Source: Aminobacterium colombiense DSM 12261
GTDB taxonomy: Bacteria; Synergistota; Synergistia; Synergistales; Aminobacteriaceae
Direction: 5' to 3'
Length of the DNA stretch: 64,000 bases
NCBI RefSeq assembly: GCF_000025885.1
Contig: NC_014011.1
Span: forward strand, 992,001-1,056,000
A model generated the notes under the pieces. That model was not told where the DNA came from. It saw only the letters and a list, made by a program, of their open reading frames with translations, and made no database searches. Below are positions 35,473-46,497 of the stretch, in pieces (the stretch's first letter is position 1; each line of letters begins with the position of its first letter). Both the position numbers and the translations under genes were made by a program.

Positions 35473-35691
35473 CTAGGCAAATTGTAAAATCAACATAATA
35501 GCAACAACAAACCCAAGGATGACCATGGTCTCTGGAATTGCTTCAAGGATAATCATGACACCGGCAGTTTCTGGTTTCTCAGCAATGGTCCCTGCCCCAG
35601 CGCTGCCTATTTTCGCCTGAGCCATAGCTGTGGCAAATGCAGGGATTCCAACAGCTAAGGCAGCTGCTAGTGCTATTATTCCTTTTTCCAT
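35473..35691 (-). CDS. atpK: V-type ATPase subunit K, two-helix rotor proteolipid
   Basis: A 72-residue proteolipid with two membrane helices (about 4-30 and 44-70) joined by a polar loop with KPE. It is the short F-type-like form, not the four-helix form of E. hirae. Aligning the KPE loop with Ilyobacter tartaricus subunit c places Gln25 at the position of Gln32 and Glu54-Thr55 at Glu65-Ser66, which coordinate Na+ there; a second acid, Glu50, lies one turn before. Sodium specificity is inferred from these residues. GGAGGG lies before the ATG, which overlaps subunit I by 16 bases. Confidence 0.93.
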   Translation of the reverse strand: MEKGIIALAAALAVGIPAFATAMAQAKIGSAGAGTIAEKPETAGVMIILEAIPETMVILGFVVAIMLILQFA

Positions 35692-37583
35692 CGAAGTTCC
35701 CTCCTCCGTGAAAACGGTCTGTAATTTTTACCGCCACCTACGTAAAATTTGCCCATGAACTCCACGTAATGTAACCGGGCTGCGTGTATGCTCGACCCGC
35801 CTATGGCCAAAACAAAATTTAGCAAATGGATACAAAGAGCCAAAAACAATCCTAAAATAGAAAGACCAAAGACATCTACGAATTTTGAAGCGACAAGAGC
35901 AAGTATGGCGGATGATAGTCCTATGGCCGCAATGCGTACGTAACTTAAAATATTCCCTAGTGATCCGAAGGACTCAACAAGTCCTCCTATGCCGCCACCA
36001 GCAATAAGAAAAACAAGGCCTAAAATTAATAGAGAAATTGCCATAGTAAAAAAGCTCTCTGGCAGCCAGCCTTTAAGCCCTACTAAAGCACAGATCAGAG
36101 CGAAGATAACAAGAAGGTTTCCAGCTTTCTCCATCCAGACATGCCTGTTCTTAGTTTTCACCCCTTCATAGAACCCTATCAACAGTCCCAAAATGATATG
36201 AGCAGCGCCCAAAACCACTGTAAATATCATAACGGGCATAACTGCATGGGAGCGCTCGAGCCATAAGGGGTTCAAGTGAAAAAGACGATGGGCGAGGTCG
36301 CCAAAGAACTCGCCGTAAGCGGCCCCCCAAAAGATGCTCCAAAAAGCTAAGAAGATAAAAATATATCCCACATTAGAGAGTATCTTTTTTTTCTTTTTAC
36401 CGTAGAGCCAAAGCCCTAAAAGCAAAATAAGCGCTCCGTACCCCATATCTCCAACCATACAACCCGCGAAAAACGGGAAAAACAGGGCGATCACAGCTGT
36501 AGGATCAGCGGTTTTATAACGCGGAGGTTGTAAAAGTTTTAGAAAAATCTCGAAAGGCTTAAAAAGGGCTCGATTTGAGAGGGATGTGGGCACATAGTTC
36601 CACTCCTCTGCAGAAGGATAGCGCCATTGGATAAAAACATTTCCCCCAAACTGCTCTTTGAGACGAACTACGGTGAGCTCAAGTTCATCTCCAGGGATCC
36701 ACCCTTCTATAAGAAAGGCGTCATCAAGGGAATGGGCCGCATTTTCAACGAGAAGCGCTTCTAGTTTCTCATCGGCAAGTATATAAAGGGCTGCGAATTT
36801 TGGTCCCCAAGTGAGGGCTGTTTCCCTTAAGTTCACCTGCAATTCTTCAAGGCGGCGAGGGATCACGCTTATTTCTTCTTTTATTGCATCAACAGAATCT
36901 AAAAGAACTTCCCGTTCGAATCCGGCTGGAGCTTTCCAGCGTATGGCATCATAGGAAACAAGCACTCTAGAAACAACATCCGCATCCTGACCTAATACAC
37001 TGATTGCAAGTAAGGTTTCATCGCCGCTGTGGCGATAGGAATGGTGGCGAAGATATTCTCTGTCTTTAGCTGGTGTTGCCTGAACAATTTCGTTGCGAAG
37101 AGTAGATAGAATTTCAGGAATATTCTCTCTTTCAACCCACCATAAGGAAACAAAAACTCCTTGACTTGTTTCTTCTTTGATAAAGGAATGAAAATGAAAG
37201 AGGATATCTTGGGATCTTTTTAGTTTGTGATGCAGCTCTTGCAAAGAATTTCTTTCGTTAAGGGTGGAAATGAGACGATCTGAAAACTGATCAAGGCTTT
37301 CGTTTACTTCTGAAATTATTTCGTCAAGAGGCAGGCGCATGCTTTTTCGGGCATGTTCAATATCGCTGTCTTTCAGACTAGCCCACTCTTTCCACTCAAG
37401 GGATTCTAACATCCCCAACAGCTTTCCCCTCAATAGTCGCAGTTTGTCAAGATGAGGTGTCGACATATCCGTCGACCTTGGAAAATCAAGATGAAGAACC
37501 CCGAAATCATGTAAAGACTCTATTATTTCGGTTTTGCGGCTTGAAACACCCCATATGGCAAATCTGAGCATATCACGTATCAA
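35676..37583 (-). CDS. atpI: V-type ATPase subunit I (membrane stator, a-type)
   Basis: A 635-residue stator subunit with a soluble N-terminal half (1-330, helical, FGVLHLDF near residue 27) and a membrane C-terminal half of about seven or eight helices (from about 375). The membrane half contains the ion-channel arginine region: SYVRIAAIGLSSAILALV near residue 540. Starts available are TTG at 37583 and ATG at 37571; AGGA lies ten bases before the TTG. It carries the half-channels and holds the head to the membrane with E and H. Confidence 0.93.
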   Translation of the reverse strand: MIRDMLRFAIWGVSSRKTEIIESLHDFGVLHLDFPRSTDMSTPHLDKLRLLRGKLLGMLESLEWKEWASLKDSDIEHARKSMRLPLDEIISEVNESLDQFSDRLISTLNERNSLQELHHKLKRSQDILFHFHSFIKEETSQGVFVSLWWVERENIPEILSTLRNEIVQATPAKDREYLRHHSYRHSGDETLLAISVLGQDADVVSRVLVSYDAIRWKAPAGFEREVLLDSVDAIKEEISVIPRRLEELQVNLRETALTWGPKFAALYILADEKLEALLVENAAHSLDDAFLIEGWIPGDELELTVVRLKEQFGGNVFIQWRYPSAEEWNYVPTSLSNRALFKPFEIFLKLLQPPRYKTADPTAVIALFFPFFAGCMVGDMGYGALILLLGLWLYGKKKKKILSNVGYIFIFLAFWSIFWGAAYGEFFGDLAHRLFHLNPLWLERSHAVMPVMIFTVVLGAAHIILGLLIGFYEGVKTKNRHVWMEKAGNLLVIFALICALVGLKGWLPESFFTMAISLLILGLVFLIAGGGIGGLVESFGSLGNILSYVRIAAIGLSSAILALVASKFVDVFGLSILGLFLALCIHLLNFVLAIGGSSIHAARLHYVEFMGKFYVGGGKNYRPFSRRRELRWKKE

Positions 37584-37635
37584 GAGAGTATCTTCCTTTC
37601 TCTCAGCCCACCCGCCTCCTCAGTCTTCTATTTTC

Positions 37636-37983
37636 TTAATTGCCGTTGTTTGCTTTTTTCCTTTCGACTACAGCAACAGCATTTATCCCTTCATCTATTA
37701 AGTTGCCTAAACCTATAGAGCTGTTCACCTTCTCTATAAGTTGTGAGAGAACAGAGCGAAGTTCTTTCTCATATTCTTCTGTTTGAAAGGCAACTTTCAC
37801 TTCTCTGTCTTTCCACTCATCCTCAACTTGTTGAATCGTAGCCTTTTCCATTTCCTCTAGACGAGCTAATGCTCTTTTCTTTTGTTCCAGAAGATTTTGT
37901 TCTTCATGTTCATATTCTTCTTCAAGTTTTAAACGAAATTCATCTATTTGTTTCTCCACAGATTGAACTTCGAAGTTATTCAC
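37636..37983 (-). CDS. V-type ATPase subunit H/G-like peripheral stalk protein
   Basis: A 115-residue protein that is almost entirely charged coiled coil (residues 5-90: EFRLKLEEEYEHEEQNLLEQ-like), ending in a hydrophobic VAVVE stretch. The size and position before subunit I match AhaH/NtpF-type subunits that pair with E in the peripheral stalk. There is no sharper motif, so identity rests on composition and place. It overlaps the CBS gene by eight bases. Confidence 0.75.
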   Translation of the reverse strand: MNNFEVQSVEKQIDEFRLKLEEEYEHEEQNLLEQKKRALARLEEMEKATIQQVEDEWKDREVKVAFQTEEYEKELRSVLSQLIEKVNSSIGLGNLIDEGINAVAVVERKKANNGN

Positions 37984-38434
37984 TATCCCGTTCCTCCATC
38001 ACATACTCGCAGAAAGCCTCTCGATTGATAATTCCTATAAGCTTGTTCCCTTCAACAACGGGAAGCCTCTTTATTTTTTTTCTCAACATGAGATCAGCCA
38101 CAGTCATGAGGCTGGCAGAAGGGGGTACTGAATAGGGGTTTTTTGTCATAAATTCCCTTACTACCTTTTTACCTAAATTTTTGAAACGGTCAACAAGATG
38201 AATCTCCCCGTTATTTAAAAAAGAACTCTGAGCAAGTATTTCCAAATATGTGGGAATAGCTGCCTGCAATATATCAGTCTCCGAAAGATAGCCCACAAGC
38301 TCCCAATCTTCTTTTACAACAGGTATGCCTGATAAATTATGACTGTAAAGGATGTGAACAGCATCCTGTATCAGATCTTCTTCCATAACGGCAGTAAGAT
38401 CACGATGCATTAGTTCCCCGGCACACGTGTTCAA
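37976..38434 (-). CDS. Paired CBS-domain protein heading the V-ATPase operon
   Basis: A 152-residue protein consisting of two CBS domains, residues about 5-65 (LMHRDLTAVMEEDLIQDA, LSGIPVVKED) and 90-148 (EFMTKNPYSVPPSASLM, IKRLPVVEGNKLIGIIN). Such pairs bind adenine nucleotides. No catalytic domain is attached. Start TTG nine bases after GGAGGT. Because the gene overlaps the first ATPase gene by eight bases and is co-transcribed, a nucleotide-sensing role in ATPase control is inferred, not demonstrated. It follows the membrane/WecG fusion by seven bases. Confidence 0.85.
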   Translation of the reverse strand: MNTCAGELMHRDLTAVMEEDLIQDAVHILYSHNLSGIPVVKEDWELVGYLSETDILQAAIPTYLEILAQSSFLNNGEIHLVDRFKNLGKKVVREFMTKNPYSVPPSASLMTVADLMLRKKIKRLPVVEGNKLIGIINREAFCEYVMEERDSE

Positions 38435-38441
38435 TGTGCTG

Positions 38442-40199
38442 CTACCTCCTCACTATACCCAGTTTCGTTAGCAAAACCCTGACAGCAAAAGCAAAGAGGT
38501 CCAGGTCCCTTTTCCAACGCCAAGGTTCCTGAATAAGGCGATATAACCATTCCAGACCTGCTTTTTGAATAAAGAGAGGAGCACGGGAAAGGTTCCCTGA
38601 AATGACGTCAAATGACCCTCCTACACCAATGGCTATCAGGTCACCTAACTCTTGACGATGGGCATGGATCCATTTTTCCTGACGTGGAATTCCCATTCCT
38701 ACAAAAAGAAGACGTGTCCCGTTCTGTCGAATTTCTTCTATAATCCTTTTTTCTTCAGCAGCCGAAAAATAGCCATGTTGAACTCCAGCTACTTTTAGCC
38801 CAGGATAGAGAGCCTGAAGTTTTTTCGCCGCTTGATCCGCAATATCAGGTTTTCCCCCAAGCAAATAGACTGGCCATTCTTCAGCACTTGCTGTACGACA
38901 AAGCTGAAGCAAAAAATCAATGCCCGTAATACGTTCCTGAATGGGTTTCCCAAGGAAACGCAATGCCCAGATTAATCCTGTTCCGTCTGCCAGGGTAAGG
39001 GCTGAGTGAGAAACTATCTCTTTATACTCCTGATCCTTCACTGCCGTCTGCACGGCCAACGAATTTACAGTGGTGATAAGGGAACACCCCGTATTTTGAA
39101 TAAGAAGGGAGTGGACTTTTGCCACGGCATAGTTCATGGATACATTGTCGAGAGCGACACCCCATAATTCAGGGCGCTCCCCACTTGGAGTTTTCAGAGA
39201 CATAAGCCTTGAGAATACGGGGATCATTGTCAAGCCCGCAAAAAAGACCAATACACTTACGAAAAAGACTGTCTGTTGTCCTGCAGTAAGCTGAAACATA
39301 GCGATAACAGCACCTACCAATGCACAAATAGAGGTAATGAATTTTACAGCACTTGGGTGGTCTATGCCTTTCCCAATAAGGCTGCGATAGATAACCATGG
39401 CACCTTTAGGGTTGGCTGAAAGCGCCATACTGGCAAAATGAAGGGACGTTTCCATCAAGGGGATGGCAAAAAGCCCTAGAGGGAGCGCCATCATGGTGCT
39501 AAATGTTATTCCTTTACTCACGCCAAGAAGGGATGTGCCAGCTACAAGAACCCCCCAAAAGGCGGAGAGGGATTCTCCCAGGCGGCGATACATATGGCCA
39601 TGACGGCTCCAGAACACGCCAAGAAGCAAAAGACCAGTCAAACTTGTATAAAAAGCATCTGGCAAATATTGACCTGACATGACTGTAGCTGCCAGCAAAA
39701 TTGAGAATGTCACGGCAAGAAGGTGGCCAGCCATGCCGGGGATGTTGTCCAGTTCCTGTATAAGAATGGGGAAAACCGCAAGCCATGCGCCTGTGAGAGC
39801 TACTGAAATAAAATCATTCAAATAAAGATACTCTCCCTGAGGTAATCCTAAAAAAGTTATTTTAGGACCCGATACAGCGAAAAGAACGCCTAGTAAAAAA
39901 TAGATCCAGCGTATCTTTTTCTGAGGGTAGACATGCTGATACATCCCCACTACAGCCGCGATAACTGCTGTTCCTGTAATGAGTGTGATCTCAGGATCCC
40001 CTGACCATATGCCGCTAACCATCCAAGCTCCAATGAGCAGTATGTCTCTCAAATAGTTATATTGGCTATTCTCCAGGGAACGCCTGCATAGTCTTTGAAA
40101 GAGAAAGCATGCGAAGACGAGTATGAACATGAAGACATAGAGATCAATCTCGAATAGTAGAGATTTTACGTTGACTATGACAAGCCCACCTTTCCTCAA
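38442..40199 (-). CDS. WecA-like membrane domain fused to a WecG/TagA glycosyltransferase
   Basis: A 585-residue fusion. Residues about 15-330 form some eleven membrane helices with the layout of polyprenyl-phosphate sugar transferases (WecA/MraY type), but the usual aspartate motifs are weak (for example QELDNIPG instead of DGLDG). Residues about 345-560 are a GT26 WecG/TagA/CpsF domain: ITTVNSLAVQTAV, HSALTLADGTGL, ERITGIDFLL near 440-460, VGMGIPRQEKW near 508 and GVGGSFDVISG near 535. The family adds N-acetylmannosamine-type sugars to lipid-linked carriers. Start TTG 40199 is uncertain; no convincing start signal was found, and the Met in FMFILVF at residue 24 is an alternative. Confidence 0.82.
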   Translation of the reverse strand: MRKGGLVIVNVKSLLFEIDLYVFMFILVFACFLFQRLCRRSLENSQYNYLRDILLIGAWMVSGIWSGDPEITLITGTAVIAAVVGMYQHVYPQKKIRWIYFLLGVLFAVSGPKITFLGLPQGEYLYLNDFISVALTGAWLAVFPILIQELDNIPGMAGHLLAVTFSILLAATVMSGQYLPDAFYTSLTGLLLLGVFWSRHGHMYRRLGESLSAFWGVLVAGTSLLGVSKGITFSTMMALPLGLFAIPLMETSLHFASMALSANPKGAMVIYRSLIGKGIDHPSAVKFITSICALVGAVIAMFQLTAGQQTVFFVSVLVFFAGLTMIPVFSRLMSLKTPSGERPELWGVALDNVSMNYAVAKVHSLLIQNTGCSLITTVNSLAVQTAVKDQEYKEIVSHSALTLADGTGLIWALRFLGKPIQERITGIDFLLQLCRTASAEEWPVYLLGGKPDIADQAAKKLQALYPGLKVAGVQHGYFSAAEEKRIIEEIRQNGTRLLFVGMGIPRQEKWIHAHRQELGDLIAIGVGGSFDVISGNLSRAPLFIQKAGLEWLYRLIQEPWRWKRDLDLFAFAVRVLLTKLGIVRR

Positions 40200-40364
40200 G
40201 AGTAATTATAAAGAAGCTCATTGAGATATTTTATCAATTTTACAGTGCTTTTGCACTATTTCCTTAAAAAAATAAAAGGTTATCTATTAGATTAACACAT
40301 TGAGGAAGCATATTCATCAATGTAAGCTGATTCTGAAGATGACTACAAGAAAAACAGTGCAAAG

Positions 40365-41546
40365 TCACTCGCTGATCTTGTTAAAGCCAAATACAATTTC
40401 ACACAGTGCCTTTACACCTATAACAAGTATCTCATCATTGAAAACATAGTTGGGAGCATGTATCGGTATCATATCGTATCCTTCCATATCATTTCCTATA
40501 TAGAGAAAAAGGCCCGGTATCTGTTCCTGAAACAAAGCAAACTCCTCACACCCCATTACTGGAGTAAAGTTATCGGTTACCATGTCTGGCTCAAGTGCTT
40601 TCTTTAGAATTTCGTAAACCTGGGCTGTCAGACAAGCATCGTTGTTGACTGGCGGCATTATGCGGTCATAGGTTATTTCAAATGCTGCGCGAGCTGCTTG
40701 AGTAATACCCTTAACTATCTCTTCTATGCGGATTTGAATAAAATCACGCACTTTAGGATCAAAGGCACGAACGGTCCCGTCTAAGGTTACGGCTTCTGGA
40801 ATGATGTTTACAGCCGTTCCGCCGCTAATCTTCCCAATGGTAATTGCCGCTGTTTCAAGAGGATCAATCTCTCGACTAATGATGTGTTGAAGCTGAGAAA
40901 TTACATCAGAAGCAACAACAATCGGATCAACTGCCAAATGGGGCCATGCGCCATGTCCGGGTGTTCCAATTATTTTTAGTTGAAAGATATCACTGGAAGC
41001 CATTACGGGGCCCGATTTAACCGCCATAACACCTTGCTTGAGTCCCGGCCAGTTATGAAGAGTAACAATGGCATCCACATCGGGGGATTTCAGTCCGCCC
41101 GCCTTAATGATTTCGGCCGCGCCGCCTGTATCTTCTTCTGCCGGCTGAAAAATGAACTTCACATTTCCATTTAGTTTATCCTTGTACTGAGACAATATTT
41201 TGGCAGCTCCCAATACAATCGCCATATTACCATCATGTCCGCAGGCATGCATGATTCCTCTGTTTTTAGAAGAATATTCTACACCGGATTGTTCTTCAAT
41301 GGCCAGCGCATCCAGACAAGCTCTCAACCCAATGGTGAAACCATCGTTTTTACCTCGTAGAAGACCTATAACACCAGTTTCTCCTATGCCAGTTTTCACT
41401 TCAAAACCTAGCTTTTCCATGTAATTCGCCACTTTTGCGGCGGTACGAAACTCCTGGAAACCAAGCTCCGGATAACTGTGCAAATCTTTCCTGATAGTTA
41501 CCAGCTCATCTTTAATTGCGGCTATTTTATGATCCAGTAGTTTCAT
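40365..41546 (-). CDS. M20 family amidohydrolase (N-acyl amino acid/hippurate hydrolase type)
   Basis: A 393-residue zinc amidohydrolase of the M20D group, which removes acyl groups from amino acids or cleaves related amides. Seen: RKDLHSYPELGFQE at residues 19-32, HACGHDGNMA near 104, a QPAEEDTGGA glutamate near 138 and a TPGHGAWPH dimerisation-domain segment near 194. The usual RADMDALP is here RACLDALAI. GGGGG lies seven bases before the ATG. Cytoplasmic; the substrate is not predictable. It stands alone with an AT-rich 165-base gap before the next gene. Confidence 0.9.
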   Translation of the reverse strand: MKLLDHKIAAIKDELVTIRKDLHSYPELGFQEFRTAAKVANYMEKLGFEVKTGIGETGVIGLLRGKNDGFTIGLRACLDALAIEEQSGVEYSSKNRGIMHACGHDGNMAIVLGAAKILSQYKDKLNGNVKFIFQPAEEDTGGAAEIIKAGGLKSPDVDAIVTLHNWPGLKQGVMAVKSGPVMASSDIFQLKIIGTPGHGAWPHLAVDPIVVASDVISQLQHIISREIDPLETAAITIGKISGGTAVNIIPEAVTLDGTVRAFDPKVRDFIQIRIEEIVKGITQAARAAFEITYDRIMPPVNNDACLTAQVYEILKKALEPDMVTDNFTPVMGCEEFALFQEQIPGLFLYIGNDMEGYDMIPIHAPNYVFNDEILVIGVKALCEIVFGFNKISE

Positions 41547-41593
41547 CCCATAGCCCCCTAGTCTTATTATCTATGCCCACAAGTAAAGGTGTG

Positions 41594-41626
41594 AAAGAGC
41601 ATTGACCGTCAACGCCAATGCTCTTT
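41594..41626 (-). terminator. Terminator-like hairpin between serS and the M20 gene
   Basis: An 11-pair stem, AAAGAGCATTG (41594-41604) with CAATGCTCTTT (41616-41626), lies after serS. The minus-strand tail is TTTCACACCTTTA; the stem's own A/T ends supply T residues. A smaller stem at 41651-41675 lies between it and serS. Confidence 0.6.
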
Positions 41627-41694
41627 ATTTGTTACTTTATTTGTTTGAGACTACCCACAAGGTAGTTTCTCCTATGGGTTACCTCTTCCACGCT

Positions 41695-43451
<1,757 letters not shown>

Positions 43452-43472
43452 TCGTACGTTCCCCCCCTTTTT

Positions 43473-44714
43473 CTATCGGAGAATATCTTTTAGATGAAGC
43501 AAGTGTCCCAGCTTCTCTTCTTTTGTGTTCAAATAACGCTGATTGAATTCGTTGGGTTCTATTACAAGTGATACTCGTTCTGTAATTTTAAGGCCATATC
43601 CCTCCAGCCCCACTACTTTTCGGGGGTTGTTGGTCATCAGGCGAATGGAACTTAATCCAAGATCTCTCAAGATCTGTGCTCCAACCCCGTAATCTCTCAA
43701 ATCTGCTTCATACCCAAGGGCCTCATTGGCTTCCACGGTATCGAGGCCTTTTTCCTGAAGTTGGTAGGCTTTTAATTTATTAACGATCCCTATGCCTCGC
43801 CCTTCTTGACGCATATAGAGAACCACGCCGCGGCCCTCTTCTTCGATTCTTGTCATGGCTGAATGAAGCTGTGGCCCACAATCGCACCGCAAAGATCCAA
43901 AAACATCTCCTGTTAAACATTCGGAGTGTACCCGAACAAGAACATCTTCTGCCTCTCGCACCTCGCCCTTTACAAGGGCAATGTGGACACGGTCCTGATC
44001 TTCATCCAAAACATCATGGTAGGCATGGGCAATAAAGTCACCATAGGCTGTGGGGAGTTTAACTTCGGCTACTTTTTCCACAAGTTGTTCCCTACAACTT
44101 CTATATCGAATCAACTCTTCAATAGAGATAATGCGGATGTCATGAGCTTCAGCAAACTTCAAAAGCTGAGGCAGACGGGCCATACTGCCATCTTGGTTCA
44201 TGATTTCACAGATAACCCCCGCGGGATACAGACCAGCAAGCCGTGTAAGATCTACTGCAGCCTCTGTATGTCCAGCTCGTTTTAGAACTCCACCCTTGCG
44301 CGCTGCCAGTGGGAACATATGTCCAGGCCGCAAGAAGTCCTCCGATTTTGTGTTTGGATCAGCAAGAAGCCGGGCTGTAATCGCTCGTTCTGCCGCAGAA
44401 ATACCTGTGGTGGTTCCTTCCCTGGCATCGACACTGACAAGAAAAGCCGTTCCGTGACGGTCTGTATTGTCTTTTGCCATTAATTCAAGATCCAAGCATT
44501 GGGCCCTTTCAGCAGTGATAGGTACGCACACAAGCCCTCTGGCCTCTCTTACCATGAAGTTGATAATCTCTGTGGTGGCCATTTCCGCTGCAACCACCAA
44601 ATCGCCCTCATTTTCTCGGTTATCGTCATCAACTACAATAACCATCTTACCATTCTTTATATCCTCAATAGCTTCATCTATTGAACTAAAAAATTGCTCC
44701 CTTCGCTCGCTCAT
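43473..44714 (-). CDS. ribBA: Bifunctional DHBP synthase/GTP cyclohydrolase II
   Basis: A 413-residue fusion making both starting compounds of riboflavin. Residues about 1-205 are Rib[13 protein letters not shown] near residue 28 and the HxxxD-like GHTEAAVDL near 150. Residues about 210-413 are Rib[24 protein letters not shown] near 258 with three zinc cysteines and RQEGRGIGI near 300. ATG at 44714 chosen since family starts just before the SIDEAIEDI helix; the frame continues 14 codons upstream. Confidence 0.95.
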   Translation of the reverse strand: MSERREQFFSSIDEAIEDIKNGKMVIVVDDDNRENEGDLVVAAEMATTEIINFMVREARGLVCVPITAERAQCLDLELMAKDNTDRHGTAFLVSVDAREGTTTGISAAERAITARLLADPNTKSEDFLRPGHMFPLAARKGGVLKRAGHTEAAVDLTRLAGLYPAGVICEIMNQDGSMARLPQLLKFAEAHDIRIISIEELIRYRSCREQLVEKVAEVKLPTAYGDFIAHAYHDVLDEDQDRVHIALVKGEVREAEDVLVRVHSECLTGDVFGSLRCDCGPQLHSAMTRIEEEGRGVVLYMRQEGRGIGIVNKLKAYQLQEKGLDTVEANEALGYEADLRDYGVGAQILRDLGLSSIRLMTNNPRKVVGLEGYGLKITERVSLVIEPNEFNQRYLNTKEEKLGHLLHLKDILR

Positions 44715-44746
44715 AAATGCCCCGATCCTTTCCTCTTTCAGATAAT

Positions 44747-45406
44747 TTAACTCCAACCTATCTCTCTCAGACGCTCAATGGTGATATCTGCTGAAGACGT
44801 GGTGATTTTTTCATCTTTCAGGTAATTCATAAATTTTAATACATATTTGCCTAAAATGTCTGTTTCAATGTTGATTATTTCACCTTCCCGCACTGTGCCA
44901 AGGGTGCAACCAGCAAGTGTCACTGGGATAAGACCTACTGAAAACCAGTTTTGCGTCACATCTATAACAGTGAGACTGACGCCATCAAGGGTTACAGAAC
45001 CTTTTACTACAATCATATCAATAATATCTTTCTCTGCCTCTATACGCATGATCCTGGTCGTTCCCATAGAAATAATTTCAGCAACAGCACCTGTCCCATC
45101 AATATGACCACTGACTATATGACCATCGAAACGACCGCCCGCCATAAGGGCTCTTTCCAAATTAACGGAACTACCTGTTTTTAATAAACGGAATTTCGTC
45201 CGTTTCTGTGTTTCTGGCATTATATCAGCAGTGAAAGATCTATTATCATGGGACGTAACAGTAACACACGCTCCTGAAACTGCAACAGATTGGCCAAGAA
45301 CAAGTTCTGAAGCAATCATCGGTGCTTCTATTTTTAGACGAACCACATCATCTGCAGGTGTTATAGATACGAGCTTCCCTATGCACTCTATAAGTCCGGT
45401 GAACAT
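44747..45406 (-). CDS. ribE: Riboflavin synthase, alpha subunit
   Basis: A 219-residue enzyme that dismutates two lumazines to riboflavin. The two lumazine-binding barrels start with [10 protein letters not shown] at residue 1 and with a second [14 protein letters not shown] at about 95. The MFTGLIE start is invariant in the family, which fixes the start at 45406 (GGGGG eight bases upstream). It overlaps ribD by 19 bases. Confidence 0.95.
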   Translation of the reverse strand: MFTGLIECIGKLVSITPADDVVRLKIEAPMIASELVLGQSVAVSGACVTVTSHDNRSFTADIMPETQKRTKFRLLKTGSSVNLERALMAGGRFDGHIVSGHIDGTGAVAEIISMGTTRIMRIEAEKDIIDMIVVKGSVTLDGVSLTVIDVTQNWFSVGLIPVTLAGCTLGTVREGEIINIETDILGKYVLKFMNYLKDEKITTSSADITIERLREIGWS

Positions 45407-46497
45407 TCTGGAACCCCCTCTATCCATATATCCCGCCCCGTTCTCGACATGTTAAGCACTCTAAAACGAATAAGCTTGTCCAAAGATGGTACTACAATTT
45501 CTTTAAAAAGAGAAATTCCCTGTCCCATTATAGTTGGTGCAATAAAAAGAGATAGGCCATCTATCAGCTTTTCCTGGATAAAAGCCGAAGCCAAAGTTGC
45601 CCCGCCTTCGACAAGAACAGAATTAAGTCCCCGTTCTCCCAGTATGATAGCCGCGCTTCTAAGGTCGACTCGATTGTTTTTTTCAGGAAGATAATAGATT
45701 TCTGCCCCTGCTTTAGAGAGCTGATCGTGTTTACCCATTTTTTGAGCAGAAATACCCGCCAGAATGATGGCTCCATCACCCCTTAAAATAGCAGCATCTG
45801 CTGGTGTGCGAAGCATGGTGTCCACCACAATCCGAATAGGTGACCTCCCAACGGTATGGCGAACTGTAAGAGAGGGGTCATCGCGAAGCACCGTTCCTAC
45901 CCCAACCATAATGCCGTCATGCTCCGCCCGTAACAAATGAGCCTTATTCCGAGATTCTTCCGATGTGATCCATTGGCTTTCTCCGTTGGGAAGAGCTATT
46001 TGTCCATCTATAGTCGAGGCAGATTTTAAGGTGAACCAAGGGCGCTGATCCCTCACCCTCCGAATGAATCCTCTATTCACCCATTTGCACTCGTCTTCAA
46101 GAACACCTGTTTCTGTGATGAGTTGGTTCGATCGGAGTATTTCAACTCCTTTCCCATTTACAACTGCATTGGGATCAACCATCCCTATAACAACCCGACT
46201 TACTTTAGATCTCGCTAATTGTGGAGCGCAGGGAGGAGTTTTACCAAAATGAGCGCATGGCTCAAGATTGACATAGACAGTGGCACCTTTCGCGCCATCT
46301 CCCGCGCGCTGTAAAGCCTCTACTTCCGCGTGAGGCATTCCATAGGATCTATGATATCCCTCCGCTACAATTGTATCCTCTTTTACAATGACACAGCCTA
46401 CCAGCGGATTGGGAGATGTCTGCCCCGTCCCGCGGCGTGCGAGACTTATAGCCCGTCTCATATAATATTCGTCGTCACGCCTCTGTTTCAGACTCAT
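45388..46497 (-). CDS. ribD: Bifunctional deaminase/reductase RibD
   Basis: A 369-residue enzyme for the second and third steps of riboflavin synthesis. N-terminal deaminase with zinc motif HAEVEAL near residue 50 and PCAHFGKTPPCAPQL near 75; C-terminal reductase with TLKSASTIDGQIAL near 155 and LVEGGATLASAFI near 290. GAGGTG lies six bases before the ATG at 46497. It starts inside the end of uvrC and no FMN riboswitch precedes it, as there is no room. Confidence 0.95.
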   Translation of the reverse strand: MSLKQRRDDEYYMRRAISLARRGTGQTSPNPLVGCVIVKEDTIVAEGYHRSYGMPHAEVEALQRAGDGAKGATVYVNLEPCAHFGKTPPCAPQLARSKVSRVVIGMVDPNAVVNGKGVEILRSNQLITETGVLEDECKWVNRGFIRRVRDQRPWFTLKSASTIDGQIALPNGESQWITSEESRNKAHLLRAEHDGIMVGVGTVLRDDPSLTVRHTVGRSPIRIVVDTMLRTPADAAILRGDGAIILAGISAQKMGKHDQLSKAGAEIYYLPEKNNRVDLRSAAIILGERGLNSVLVEGGATLASAFIQEKLIDGLSLFIAPTIMGQGISLFKEIVVPSLDKLIRFRVLNMSRTGRDIWIEGVPECSPDL

